A stretch of DNA of 64,000 nucleotides from Streptomyces lincolnensis (GTDB lineage: Bacteria > Actinomycetota > Actinomycetes > Streptomycetales > Streptomycetaceae). Positions 42,236 to 50,459 of the stretch are shown piece after piece. The notes beneath the pieces are model-generated. The model was not told where the DNA came from. It searched no databases and saw only the letters and a list, made by a program, of their open reading frames with translations. Position numbers and translations under genes: made by a program. The stretch lies in contig NZ_JAIHON010000006.1 of NCBI RefSeq assembly GCF_021173675.1, positions 1 to 64,000 of the forward strand, given 5' to 3'. Numbering within the stretch: the first letter of the stretch is position 1; the number at the start of each line of letters is the position of its first letter.

Positions 42236-42976
42236 ATGCTTCGATCACCGAGGTCGACGACACGGACATCCGGCCGTCGGGGCGCCTTCATCGGCGCGTC
42301 GGCGGCGGTCGTCTGTCTGGGCGGGGTCCTGGCCGGCTGCGCGGGCGGATCCGGCGGCGGATACACCGCCACGGGCGCGGCGGGCGGCCCGCCCCGCGCT
42401 CCCGGTACGGTGGCACCGACCGGGGGTGTGCGGTTGGTGCCGCTCGACGGGACACCTTCCGCGTCGTCCCGGCCGCCGCGGCCTGAGCGGGGTGCGGGCA
42501 ACTCGCCCGGCGGGAGCGGCACTTCCCGGAGCGTCCAGGAGCCGGGACCGAGCAGTGGTCCGGACCTCGGCCCCAGAACCGGCACCGGCCCGGGCTCGCC
42601 GTCGGCCGACGGCGCCGAGTCCGGTCGTACGACGGCGGATCCGTCGGACTCGCCGACGCCCGCGGCCGGTCCCGCCGTCCTCGTCGTGGGCGACCCCGTG
42701 CGGACGGCGACGGACGAGCGCCGGTGCGAGGACGTGACGCTCGGCTTTCACAACACGGGGGGATCCGCGGTGCGTTCGGGCACGGTGACCTTCGGGACGC
42801 ACGTCATCGGCGCACTCGGCGTCGACTGGGCGACGGTCGAGTCCACCGAGGAACTTCCCGCGCCGATCGGGGCCGGGGCGCGGGAGGAGAAGACCTGGAC
42901 GGTGTGCGTCGACGCATGGCGCGTGCCTCTGGGCATGCGCATCGAGACGCGGGACGTGTCCGTCCGGTGGAGGTAG
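42236..42976 (+). CDS. Secreted lipoprotein with low-complexity linker
   Basis: A 246-residue protein with a basic N-terminus, a hydrophobic core (~17-33) and lipobox GVLAGC (Cys ~35). A long Gly/Ser/Pro/Arg-rich linker (~37-140) leads to a C-terminal beta-rich domain (~143-246: 'AVLVVGDPVRTATDERRCED', 'TVTFGTHVIGALGVDWATVE') with two Cys. No family is recognised. The linker probably spans the wall. Confidence 0.7.
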   Translation: MLRSPRSTTRTSGRRGAFIGASAAVVCLGGVLAGCAGGSGGGYTATGAAGGPPRAPGTVAPTGGVRLVPLDGTPSASSRPPRPERGAGNSPGGSGTSRSVQEPGPSSGPDLGPRTGTGPGSPSADGAESGRTTADPSDSPTPAAGPAVLVVGDPVRTATDERRCEDVTLGFHNTGGSAVRSGTVTFGTHVIGALGVDWATVESTEELPAPIGAGAREEKTWTVCVDAWRVPLGMRIETRDVSVRWR

Positions 42977-42991
42977 GAGTGGCCGGCGGGG

Positions 42992-43189
42992 TTACTTCAG
43001 CGCGAGCCAGGCCACGGCCGCGACGACCGCCACCGCGACGACCACGCCGATGATCAGGCCGAGACGCGGACCGCCGGAGGCGACGGCCTGCTGCTGACGG
43101 GCCTGAGGGGCCTCGTCGACGAACGCGCGGAACATCTGGGTGCTGCCTGCGGGGTCGTTGGTGCCCTGGGGGCCCTGGGTGTTAGCCAT
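42992..43189 (-). CDS. Small tail-anchored membrane protein
   Basis: A 65-residue protein with a hydrophilic N-terminal half ('SMFRAFVDEA'-like, Gln-rich) and a single C-terminal helix (~43-64), giving a tail-anchored topology. ATG at 43189 was chosen over the longer frame. It is convergent with the lipoprotein and divergent from the MarR gene. Confidence 0.7.
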   Translation of the reverse strand: MANTQGPQGTNDPAGSTQMFRAFVDEAPQARQQQAVASGGPRLGLIIGVVVAVAVVAAVAWLALK

Positions 43190-43281
43190 GCCCCGAGACC
43201 CTAGCGAATCCGGGGGTGTGACCCAAGTGGGGGTCCGCGCTCCGTACCACATCCCCCGACCTGCATATTTACGGTCGCAAT

Positions 43282-43367
43282 ACTTGCCTTTGCCAAGTTT
43301 TGAGCCGCGACCCCCGCCTTTTTATTTGCCTGTAGCAACCAACCGCTTCTATGGTTGCCCTGAGCAA
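43282..43367 (+). promoter_or_regulatory. MarR operator array upstream of the MarR-MFS operon
   Basis: Two identical-pattern dyads TTGC-N5-GCAA lie at 43326-43338 (TTGCCTGTAGCAA) and 43355-43367 (TTGCCCTGAGCAA), 29 bp apart. A third dyad, ACTTG-N7-CAAGT, lies at 43282-43298. GCAACCA/TGGTTGC pairs across the first two. The block is AT-rich for the genome and ends 17 bp before the MarR start, so it likely covers the promoter. Confidence 0.85.
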
Positions 43368-43384
43368 CGAATCCGGGAGGTGTG

Positions 43385-43909
43385 ATGGCCGAGCAGGCGC
43401 AGTACGAAGAGCTGGTCCGCCAGTTCAGTGCCTTCGGCGCCGTGAAGCGGGAGTTGGGACGGATCATGCCGTCCGACTGTCCGAGCGGTTCCGGTGCCGT
43501 GCTGACCCTGCTGGGGCGTCACGGAGACATGCGCATGAGCAAGCTCGCCGAGCTGCTCGCCGTGGACATGTCGGTCACCAGCCGCCATGTGGCCCATGTC
43601 GCCGAGCGGGGCTGGCTCCAGCGCTCCCCCGACCCTGCGGACAAGCGCTCCCGCATCCTGCGCCTGACGCCCGCGGGCCGGGCGCAGCTGGAGGAGCTGT
43701 CCCGGCGGACCTGCCGGCTGCTGGCCGAGCGGCTCGGCGACTGGAGCGAGGAGGAGGTGGCCCAGCTGACCGCGCTCATGGCGCGGCTGCGGGCGAGCTT
43801 CGACGACTCCCGCACTCTGCCCGCGCCGCTCCCCGCCGACACGGAGCCGCGGCCCCCCGCATCCCCCGTTCTCGAACCGTCCCCCCGTACACCCGCGACC
43901 ACCCAGTAA
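43385..43909 (+). CDS. MarR-family transcriptional regulator
   Basis: A 174-residue protein with a winged helix (~40-110: 'SGSGAVLTLLGRHGDMRMSK', 'DMSVTSRHVAHVAERGWLQR', 'DPADKRSRILRLTPAGR'). The long C-terminal tail is Pro-rich and unusual. GGGAGG precedes the ATG at 43385. It is the first gene of an operon with the MFS exporter 14 bp downstream and is probably autorepressed through the upstream dyads. Confidence 0.92.
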   Translation: MAEQAQYEELVRQFSAFGAVKRELGRIMPSDCPSGSGAVLTLLGRHGDMRMSKLAELLAVDMSVTSRHVAHVAERGWLQRSPDPADKRSRILRLTPAGRAQLEELSRRTCRLLAERLGDWSEEEVAQLTALMARLRASFDDSRTLPAPLPADTEPRPPASPVLEPSPRTPATTQ

Positions 43910-43923
43910 GAGAAGGAAGCTTC

Positions 43924-46473
43924 ATGGCAACGACCACACCGGCCGGTGTGCGGGCCCACGCCAGGCATTCGGGAGGGCCCTCCGCCGACGGCGCCCCGAT
44001 GACGCACCGGCAGATCATGGAAGCGCTCTCCGGGCTACTGCTCGGGATGTTCGTGGCGATCCTGTCGTCCACGATCGTCTCGAACGCCCTCCCGGAGATC
44101 ATCGGTGACCTCGGCGGCGGCCAGTCCGCCTACACCTGGGTCGTCACCGCCGCCCTCCTGTCGATGACCGCGTCCACCCCGCTGTGGGGCAAGCTCGCCG
44201 ACCTGTACAGCAAGAAGGCGCTCGTCCAGATAGCGCTCGTCATCTACGTGCTCGGTTCGGCGGCCGCCGGTCTGTCGCACAACGCCGGCACCCTGATCGG
44301 CTTCCGTGTCGTGCAGGGCATCGGCGTCGGCGGTCTGTCCGCCCTCGCGCAGATCGTGATGGCGGCGATGATCTCCCCGCGTGAGCGCGGCCGTTACTCC
44401 GGCTACCTCGGCGCGACCTTCGCCGTCGCCACCGTCGGCGGCCCGCTGCTCGGCGGTGTCATCACCGACACCAGCTGGCTGGGCTGGCGCTGGTGCTTCT
44501 ACGTCGGCGTGCCCTTCGCGGTGATCGCGCTGATCGTGCTGCAGAAGACCCTGCACCTGCCGGTCGTCAGGCGTCAGGTCAAGGTCGACTGGGCCGGCGC
44601 GTTCTTCATCTCCGCCGCGGTCTCGCTGCTGCTGGTGTGGGTCACCTTCGCCGGTGACAAGTACGACTGGCTGTCCTGGCAGACCTACTCGATGATCGGC
44701 GGCTCGGTCCTGCTCGGCCTGATCTTCGTGCTGGTCGAGTCCAAGGCCAGTGAGCCGATCATCCCGCTGCGGCTGTTCCGCAACCGCACCATCACGCTGT
44801 CCTCGCTCGCCTCGATGTTCGTGGGCGTCGCGATGTTCTCCGGCACGGTCTTCTTCGCCCAGTACTTCCAGCTGGCCCGGGACAAGTCCCCGACCATGTC
44901 CGGTGTCCTGACGATCCCGATGATCGCCGGACTGTTCGTCTCCTCGACCGTCTCGGGGCAGTTCATCACCCGCACCGGGCGCTGGAAGGCCTGGCTGGTC
45001 AGCGGTGGCGTGCTCATCACGGCGGGTCTCGGGCTGCTGGGGACCATCCGGTACGACACCCCGTACTGGAAGATCGCGGTCTTCATGGGCCTGCTCGGTC
45101 TCGGCATCGGCATGATGATGCAGAACCTGGTGCTGTCCACGCAGAACCAGGTCGCCCCCGCCGACCTCGGCTCGGCCAGCTCCACGGTCACCTTCTTCCG
45201 GTCCCTCGGCGGTGCGATGGGCGTCTCGGCGCTCGGTGCCGTCATGGCCCACCGCATCACCGACTACGCCCAGGACGGCATCGCCGGTCTCGGCCCCAAG
45301 TACGCCTCCCTCGCCTCCGGTTCGAGCTCCACCGGCGAGATCCCGGACATGGGCAAGCTGCCGGCGCCGCTGCGCACGGTCATGGAGAGCGCGTACGGCC
45401 ACGGCATCGCGGACGTGTTCCTGATCGCCGGGTGCCTGGCCGCCGTCGCCTTCCTCATCACGCTGTTCATCAAGGAGGTTCCGCTGAAGACCAAGGGCGC
45501 GCTGGCGCAGAGCGCGGAGCAGGAGAACCCGGCCCCGGCCGAGGCCGCCGCTGTCGCTGCCGTACAGGCTCCCGCCGGACAGCACGTCCCGAGCTGGGCC
45601 GTCGCCGAGTCCGTCACGGAGACCACGGAGACCGCCGACACCGGTGCCGAGGGCACGCAGCGGCTTTCGGCCGTGGCCACCATCGCCCGGCCCGAGGAGG
45701 CCGCCGGCTCCGGCGGTGTCCCCGTGCACGGCTTCGTGCGGGGCGCGGAGAGCGCGCCGGTGCCGCGGGCGGCGGTCACGCTGATCTCGCTGGGCGGACG
45801 GCAGTTGGGCCGCGCGGTCGCGCAGGCCGACGGGTCCTACGCGCTGAGCGTCCCCGGAGCGGGCTCCTACGTCCTGATCGCCTCCGCCGACGGGTTCCAG
45901 CCGCAGGCGTCCACCGTCGTGGTCGGCGAGGAGCCGGTGTCGTACGACATCCTGCTCAGCGGCACCAGCGGGCTGAACGGTCTCGTGCGGGCCGCTCTGG
46001 GCGGGGAGGCCGTCAAGGGCGCCATGGTCGTCGTCACCGATGTGCGCGGGGACCTGCTGGCCAGCGGATCCACCGGTGAGCAGGGCGAGTTCGCCTTCGC
46101 CGAGCTGGTGCCGGGTCCGGTGACCGTCGCCGTCAACGCCGCCGGGTTCCGGCCGCGGGCGCTGCCCGTCGAGGTCGGCGGGACCGGGGTGACCCGGATC
46201 GAGGTCGATCTCGACGCCGGCGCGCACCTCCAGGGTGTCGTACGGGCACCGCACGGTCCCCTCGGTGACGCCCGGGTGACCCTGGTCGACGCCGCGGGCA
46301 ACGTGGTCGGCACCGCCACCACGGGTCCCGACGGGGCGTACGCCTTCACCGACCTGGACGGCGGCGACTACACGGTCATCGCGACCGGCTACCCGCCGGT
46401 GGCGACGGCACTGACGGTCGACGGCCGCGGAACCGACGACCACGACATCGAACTCGCCCACCACAGCGAGTAG
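43924..46473 (+). CDS. DHA2-type MFS exporter fused to three carboxypeptidase-regulatory-like domains
   Basis: An 849-residue protein. Residues ~30-520 form a 14-helix DHA2 transporter ('LLLGMFVAILSSTIVSNALP', 'FRVVQGIGVGGLSALAQI', motif C-like 'GATFAVATVGGPLLGG'). An acidic Ala/Pro linker (~525-595) leads to three beta-sandwich repeats starting near residues 598 ('VPVHGFVRGAESAPVPRAAV'), 682 ('GLNGLVRAALGGEAVKGAMV') and 766 ('HLQGVVRAPHGPLGDARVTL'), each with the carboxypeptidase-regulatory pattern. Such fusions recur in Streptomyces, but the role of the tail is unknown. AGAGAAGGAAG precedes the ATG. Confidence 0.92.
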   Translation: MATTTPAGVRAHARHSGGPSADGAPMTHRQIMEALSGLLLGMFVAILSSTIVSNALPEIIGDLGGGQSAYTWVVTAALLSMTASTPLWGKLADLYSKKALVQIALVIYVLGSAAAGLSHNAGTLIGFRVVQGIGVGGLSALAQIVMAAMISPRERGRYSGYLGATFAVATVGGPLLGGVITDTSWLGWRWCFYVGVPFAVIALIVLQKTLHLPVVRRQVKVDWAGAFFISAAVSLLLVWVTFAGDKYDWLSWQTYSMIGGSVLLGLIFVLVESKASEPIIPLRLFRNRTITLSSLASMFVGVAMFSGTVFFAQYFQLARDKSPTMSGVLTIPMIAGLFVSSTVSGQFITRTGRWKAWLVSGGVLITAGLGLLGTIRYDTPYWKIAVFMGLLGLGIGMMMQNLVLSTQNQVAPADLGSASSTVTFFRSLGGAMGVSALGAVMAHRITDYAQDGIAGLGPKYASLASGSSSTGEIPDMGKLPAPLRTVMESAYGHGIADVFLIAGCLAAVAFLITLFIKEVPLKTKGALAQSAEQENPAPAEAAAVAAVQAPAGQHVPSWAVAESVTETTETADTGAEGTQRLSAVATIARPEEAAGSGGVPVHGFVRGAESAPVPRAAVTLISLGGRQLGRAVAQADGSYALSVPGAGSYVLIASADGFQPQASTVVVGEEPVSYDILLSGTSGLNGLVRAALGGEAVKGAMVVVTDVRGDLLASGSTGEQGEFAFAELVPGPVTVAVNAAGFRPRALPVEVGGTGVTRIEVDLDAGAHLQGVVRAPHGPLGDARVTLVDAAGNVVGTATTGPDGAYAFTDLDGGDYTVIATGYPPVATALTVDGRGTDDHDIELAHHSE

Positions 46474-46481
46474 TTCAAGCC

Positions 46482-46540
46482 CCGGCCCGTGGCGGTGGGC
46501 GCGCGCTCTGAGCGGAGGCGTGCGAGCCGCCACGGGCCGG
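46482..46540 (+). terminator. 14-bp perfect inverted repeat between MFS and YceI genes
   Basis: CCGGCCCGTGGCGG (46482-46495) and its exact complement (46527-46540) are separated by 31 nt and followed by TTTC. The structure lies 8 bp after the MFS stop and just upstream of the ribosome-binding site of the next gene, so it may attenuate read-through within the cassette. Confidence 0.75.
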
Positions 46541-46562
46541 TTTCATGTGAGGAGTTAACGAG

Positions 46563-47384
46563 ATGGGACTGACCGCGAAGATCCGTACGCGGGACGGGTG
46601 GGCCGTGTCGCACGCGGTCGTCACGGTGACCGACATGACGGGCGCGCAGGTGCTGCGGGCCGAGGCGGACGGTGAGGGGGCCGTGCGGGACGAGACCGTG
46701 CTGGTGCCGGGGGCGTACACGGTGATCGTCACGGCCGTCGGGTACGCGCCGGCCGCCGCCAGCGCGATCGTCACCGCGAGCGGGCGGGCCGAGGTCGGGA
46801 CGGTGACCCTGGCCCGGCAGGGCGGCACCGAGCTGCCGCCGCCAGGGCCCTGGACGATCGACCCGGCACATTCCAGCGTGGCCGCGGTCGCCCAGCATCT
46901 GGGGATCTCCAGTGTGCGGGGCCGGTTCACGGAGTTCTCCGGGGCGATCGAGGTGGCGCCGGACGACGTGGCCAAGTCCCGGGTGGAGGCGGTGATCCGG
47001 GCCGCGTCCATCGACACCGGCAACGGCATGCGGGACACCCACCTGAGGTCGGCGGACTTCCTGGACGTCGAGCGGTTCCCGGAGCTGACCTACCGGTCCA
47101 CGGGGCTCACCCCGGCCGGGTCCGACCGCTGGACCGTGCACGGCGAGCTGAGCCTGCACGGCGTGGTGCGGCCGGTCGACCTGGACCTCGCCTACCTGGG
47201 CACGGGCGCGGATCCCTGGGGCGGCACGCGGGCGGCCTTCCGGGCCACGGCCGAACTGCACCGGGAGGACTTCGCCATGAACTACAACCAGGTCGTCCAG
47301 GCCGGCATCGCCGCCATCGGGACGACCCTCAGGGTGGAGCTGGACATCCAGGCCGTACAGGGGGAGTCGCTGCCGCAGGGCTGA
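46563..47384 (+). CDS. YceI-family protein with N-terminal carboxypeptidase-regulatory-like domain
   Basis: A 273-residue protein. Residues ~5-85 are one more carboxypeptidase-regulatory-like repeat, like those on the exporter ('RDGWAVSHAVVTVTDMTGAQ'). Residues ~98-268 are a YceI lipocalin-like barrel ('WTIDPAHSSVAAVAQHLGIS', 'LRSADFLDVERFPELTYRST', 'FRATAELHREDFAMNYNQ'). YceI proteins bind isoprenoid chains. No signal peptide is seen, so it is probably cytoplasmic. GAGGAG precedes the ATG. Confidence 0.93.
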   Translation: MGLTAKIRTRDGWAVSHAVVTVTDMTGAQVLRAEADGEGAVRDETVLVPGAYTVIVTAVGYAPAAASAIVTASGRAEVGTVTLARQGGTELPPPGPWTIDPAHSSVAAVAQHLGISSVRGRFTEFSGAIEVAPDDVAKSRVEAVIRAASIDTGNGMRDTHLRSADFLDVERFPELTYRSTGLTPAGSDRWTVHGELSLHGVVRPVDLDLAYLGTGADPWGGTRAAFRATAELHREDFAMNYNQVVQAGIAAIGTTLRVELDIQAVQGESLPQG

Positions 47385-47399
47385 GGGCCCCCGGCCCGC

Positions 47400-47789
47400 T
47401 CACATCAGCCCGACGATGCGGGGCGGGGCGAACAGGTGGCGGGCGCGGTGCTCCTCGGCCGCCATGGCGGCTCCTCGCAGCAGGTCGGGGCTGCTGCGGG
47501 CCCTCCTGTCCACGGACTCCCGGTGCTCGGCGCAGGTCCGGCAGGAGGGGTCGTAGTCGGGCAGCGCCTCGCGGTGCGCGTCGGCCAGATGACGGCTCAG
47601 GCTGATCTGCGTCCCGACGATGCTGTCGGTGACGTCCCAGTCGACGCCGGGGTCCTCGGCGGTCAGCCCGGCGATGACGGCCTGGACGTGCTTCATCGCC
47701 TCGTAGCGGCGGACGCACTCGGCGCAGTCCCACATCCAGGCGGGCGGCAGCGGCCACTGGTCCTCGGGTCCGAGGTCCGATGCGCTCAT
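47400..47789 (-). CDS. Hypothetical protein with two CxxC motifs
   Basis: A 129-residue protein with 'WMWDCAECVRRYEAM' and 'DPSCRTCAEHRES', a CxxC...CxxC set that could bind zinc. It is otherwise helical, with 'SLSRHLADAHREALPDYD' between. ATG at 47789 (MSASDLGP) is preferred. No family is recognised. Confidence 0.7.
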   Translation of the reverse strand: MSASDLGPEDQWPLPPAWMWDCAECVRRYEAMKHVQAVIAGLTAEDPGVDWDVTDSIVGTQISLSRHLADAHREALPDYDPSCRTCAEHRESVDRRARSSPDLLRGAAMAAEEHRARHLFAPPRIVGLM

Positions 47790-47855
47790 GGGAAAACGGT
47801 AGGGGGTCGGGGGAGACCTTCGCAGGCGTCCGCGCGAACCCACCGCGCCCCGCCC

Positions 47856-48572
47856 TCAGTTACGGCCGTTGCGCGCGTCCGTCGGGCGATCGGCACCGCT
47901 CACCCGGGCCACCAGGTCGGTGCACAGGTCGCGGAGTTTGACGTTGCGGTCCTGGGAGACGCGGCGCAGCCGGTCCAGGGCGATCCGGGCGTCGATCCGC
48001 TCGCGGGCCATCAGGATGCCGATCGCCTGGTCGATGACGCTGCGGGAGAGCAGGGCGGTGCGCACGTCGGCGGTGGACTCGCGGCGGCGTTCGACGCGCA
48101 GCGCCACGTTGATCGCGTCGGCCGCGCGGACCGCGAACGCGCGGGCCGCGTCCCGGCCCCGGCCCAGCGCGTCGGGCTCCACGCCGTAGAGGTTGAGCGC
48201 GGCGCCTCTCTCGCCCTCCACCTCGATCGGCACCGCCAGCACACTGCGCACCCCGACGGAGAGCGCGTACGACGTGTACGCGGGCCAGCGGGTCTCCGCG
48301 GCCAGGTCGGGGGCGTACTGCTCGGCGTCGGTCGCGGCGGCCTCCACGCACGGCCCCGAGCCGTTCTCGTACTGGCGCATGTCGAGGCCGCTGGGCAGGC
48401 CGCGACTGCCGGCCAGGGTCAGCAGCCGGTCGGCGCGACGCACCGTGATGCTGCACGCGGCCGCTCCGGGCACCGCCTGCACCGCGCGGTCGGTGAGGTC
48501 GCGCAACAGCGTGTCGAGGCCGCTGCTGCGCACGATGGCCATTTCCAGCGTGTCGGACGTGTCAGGGCTCAT
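47856..48572 (-). CDS. GAF-ANTAR protein (first of pair)
   Basis: A 238-residue protein with a GAF domain (~20-150: 'AACSITVRRADRLLTLAGSR', 'LAVPIEVEGERGAALNLYG') and an ANTAR RNA-binding domain (~165-225: 'ALLSRSVIDQAIGILMARER', 'RLRRVSQDRNVKLRDLCTDL'). ANTAR proteins act by antitermination on paired hairpins in mRNA. The ligand and the target are unknown. ATG at 48572. Confidence 0.93.
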   Translation of the reverse strand: MSPDTSDTLEMAIVRSSGLDTLLRDLTDRAVQAVPGAAACSITVRRADRLLTLAGSRGLPSGLDMRQYENGSGPCVEAAATDAEQYAPDLAAETRWPAYTSYALSVGVRSVLAVPIEVEGERGAALNLYGVEPDALGRGRDAARAFAVRAADAINVALRVERRRESTADVRTALLSRSVIDQAIGILMARERIDARIALDRLRRVSQDRNVKLRDLCTDLVARVSGADRPTDARNGRN

Positions 48573-48625
48573 GACCGTACGGATATCCCGTCAACGCCCG
48601 TTAACGCCCTGGGCGGTCCGTCCCG

Positions 48626-48671
48626 TCATGTGGCGTTGTTCGCATCGGCTCATGTGGCGTTGTTCGCATCG
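48626..48671. repeat. 22-bp direct repeat at the 3' end of the second GAF-ANTAR gene
   Basis: TCATGTGGCGTTGTTCGCAT followed by CG occurs at 48626-48647 and again at 48650-48671 (24-bp period). The right copy encodes the last residues and stop of the GAF-ANTAR gene; the left copy is just past the stop. It looks like a recent local duplication. Confidence 0.9.
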
Positions 48672-49372
48672 ACGATGCGGCGGGCGAGGTCGCGCAGCTT
48701 GATGTTCTCCCGCTGCGAGGCCTTCACCAGGGAATCGAAGGCCTCCGCCGCGTCCATGGTCATCCGCTCCATCAGGATCCCGGTGGCCTGCCCGATCAGG
48801 TCCCGGGTCCGCATGGCCTCCGTCAGCTGCTCCCGTACGGTGGCCGAGTCCAGGGCGAGGCTGACGTGCGCGGTGAACAGCCGGCCGACCCGGGTGGCCG
48901 CCTCGTCGAAGACGCGCGGCTTGTGGGCGTACGCGGTGAGCACGGTCAGCCGGCGGCGGTCGGCGCGCAGCCGCAACGACAGCGCCGAGCGCAGGCCCAC
49001 CTCCGACAGCACCCGCCCGCCGTCGTCGGCCTCGCTGTCCGCCACGCGTACGACGGGCGCGGTCCACAGGTCGTCCCAGTACGGGGGCCGTTCGCGGTCC
49101 GTGTGCCCGGACTCGGCCGACCGCACGACCTCATCGGTCCAGGCGACCGTACGGCGGTGGTGGGGGCGTTCGATCACCGAGATGCCGGCATGGTCGGCGC
49201 CGGGCAGGAGGTGCACCGCGAGACGGACCGCGGTGCGCAGGGTGCTCTGCGGGGTGACCGTGTCGTGCAGTTGCTGAGCTGCCACCGTCAGCGCTTCCGC
49301 CAGATCGAAACCGGCAGGAAAAAGGGGCAAATCAGGAAACTCGGACGCAGCCACCACGAACCTCTTCGGCAT
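48650..49372 (-). CDS. GAF-ANTAR protein (second of pair)
   Basis: A 240-residue protein with a GAF-like domain (~30-170: 'GADHAGISVIERPHHRRTVA', 'SALSLRLRADRRRLTVLTAY') and a C-terminal ANTAR domain (~180-238: 'MRTRDLIGQATGILMERMTM', 'ASQRENIKLRDLARRI'). It is related to the preceding gene and on the same strand. The C-terminal codons have been duplicated downstream. ATG at 49372. Confidence 0.92.
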   Translation of the reverse strand: MPKRFVVAASEFPDLPLFPAGFDLAEALTVAAQQLHDTVTPQSTLRTAVRLAVHLLPGADHAGISVIERPHHRRTVAWTDEVVRSAESGHTDRERPPYWDDLWTAPVVRVADSEADDGGRVLSEVGLRSALSLRLRADRRRLTVLTAYAHKPRVFDEAATRVGRLFTAHVSLALDSATVREQLTEAMRTRDLIGQATGILMERMTMDAAEAFDSLVKASQRENIKLRDLARRIVDANNAT

Positions 49373-49590
49373 GCACGGTCACAGACCGTGCGCAGGAGAG
49401 CTCCGCAGCACATTCCCGACTGCGAGCACAGGACGGACAGCACTTTATCTGCTCCGTTGCCTCCAAGTGACGTTCGGTCGACCAAGCCGGGACGCCCTTC
49501 CGGCCGCCCCCGCGCCCGTGGTGGAATGGTGGGGACACGGTCAGGAAGTGGCCACCCGGAATCCGGACGAACGTCTACCAGGTGAGTGCC

Positions 49591-49956
49591 ATGACCTTCC
49601 TCCCGAGTCCGTGCGAGCTGCGCGGTCTGCGTGACCTGCCCGGCTGCACCACCCTTGTCTCCCTGCCTCCCGAGATCGACCTCTCCAACGCCGTGCCGCT
49701 GTTCGACCGTGTCATGAGCGCAGTGGAGGCCCGCGACGACCGGCTGCGGCTCCTGGTCCTCGACCTGACCGACACGCACTTCATGGACTCCCAGGGCGCC
49801 CGTCTCGTCGAGGACGTCCGCCGCCGGCTCCGGCCGGGGGTGCGGTGCGTGGTGGCCGCGGATCCCGAGGGGGTGTGCAGCCGGGTCATGGAGCTGACCG
49901 GGCTGCGGCGGGACGTGCCGGTGTACGACGGGCTGGCGGAGGCGCTGGCGTCCTAA
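49591..49956 (+). CDS. STAS-domain anti-sigma factor antagonist
   Basis: A 121-residue STAS protein with 'TTLVSLPPEIDLSNAVPLFD' and the phosphorylatable Ser region 'LTDTHFMDSQGARLVEDV' (Ser ~69), the RsbV/SpoIIAA signature. ATG at 49591 has AGGTGAG upstream; GTG at 49582 is an alternative. A partner kinase of RsbW type is not adjacent. Confidence 0.88.
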   Translation: MTFLPSPCELRGLRDLPGCTTLVSLPPEIDLSNAVPLFDRVMSAVEARDDRLRLLVLDLTDTHFMDSQGARLVEDVRRRLRPGVRCVVAADPEGVCSRVMELTGLRRDVPVYDGLAEALAS

Positions 49957-49965
49957 GGTGGGCCC

Positions 49966-50439
49966 ATGGCACCGAACATCGCGACGAACAAGGCCGTATC
50001 CCTCGACGAGTTGCTGGACTTCGTACGACCCCGGCACCGGGCCGTCCTGCTGACGCGGCGGGCGGACGGCTCCCCGCAGGCCTCGCCCCTGACCTGCGGG
50101 GTCGACGACTCGGGCCGGATCGTCGTCTCCACCTACCCCGAGCGGGCCAAGACGCGTAACGCGAAGCGGGACGAGCGGGTGAGCCTGCTGGTGCTCAGCG
50201 ACGACTGGAACGGGCCGTGGGTGCAGGTGGACGGGACGGCGGAGGTCATCGACTCGCCCGAGTCCGTGGAGCCGTTGGTGGAGTACTACCGGAACATCGC
50301 GGGGGAGCATCCTGACTGGGACGAGTATCGCGCGGCGATGATCAAGCAGGGGAAGTCGATTATTCGGGTCACGCCTGAGCGGTGGGGGCCGGTTGCCACG
50401 GGTGGTTTTCCGGCGCGGTTGGCTTCGCCGGACGCCTAG
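49966..50439 (+). CDS. PPOX-class F420-dependent enzyme
   Basis: A 157-residue split-barrel protein with 'LLDFVRPRHRAVLLTRRADG', 'GRIVVSTYPERAKTRNAKRD' and 'VQVDGTAEVIDSPESVEPLV' in the order typical of F420/FMN split-barrel oxidoreductases (TIGR03618-like). ATG at 49966. It converges on the TetR gene. The substrate is unknown. Confidence 0.9.
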   Translation: MAPNIATNKAVSLDELLDFVRPRHRAVLLTRRADGSPQASPLTCGVDDSGRIVVSTYPERAKTRNAKRDERVSLLVLSDDWNGPWVQVDGTAEVIDSPESVEPLVEYYRNIAGEHPDWDEYRAAMIKQGKSIIRVTPERWGPVATGGFPARLASPDA

Positions 50440-50459
50440 TAGCTCGGGGGGCGTGGGCG

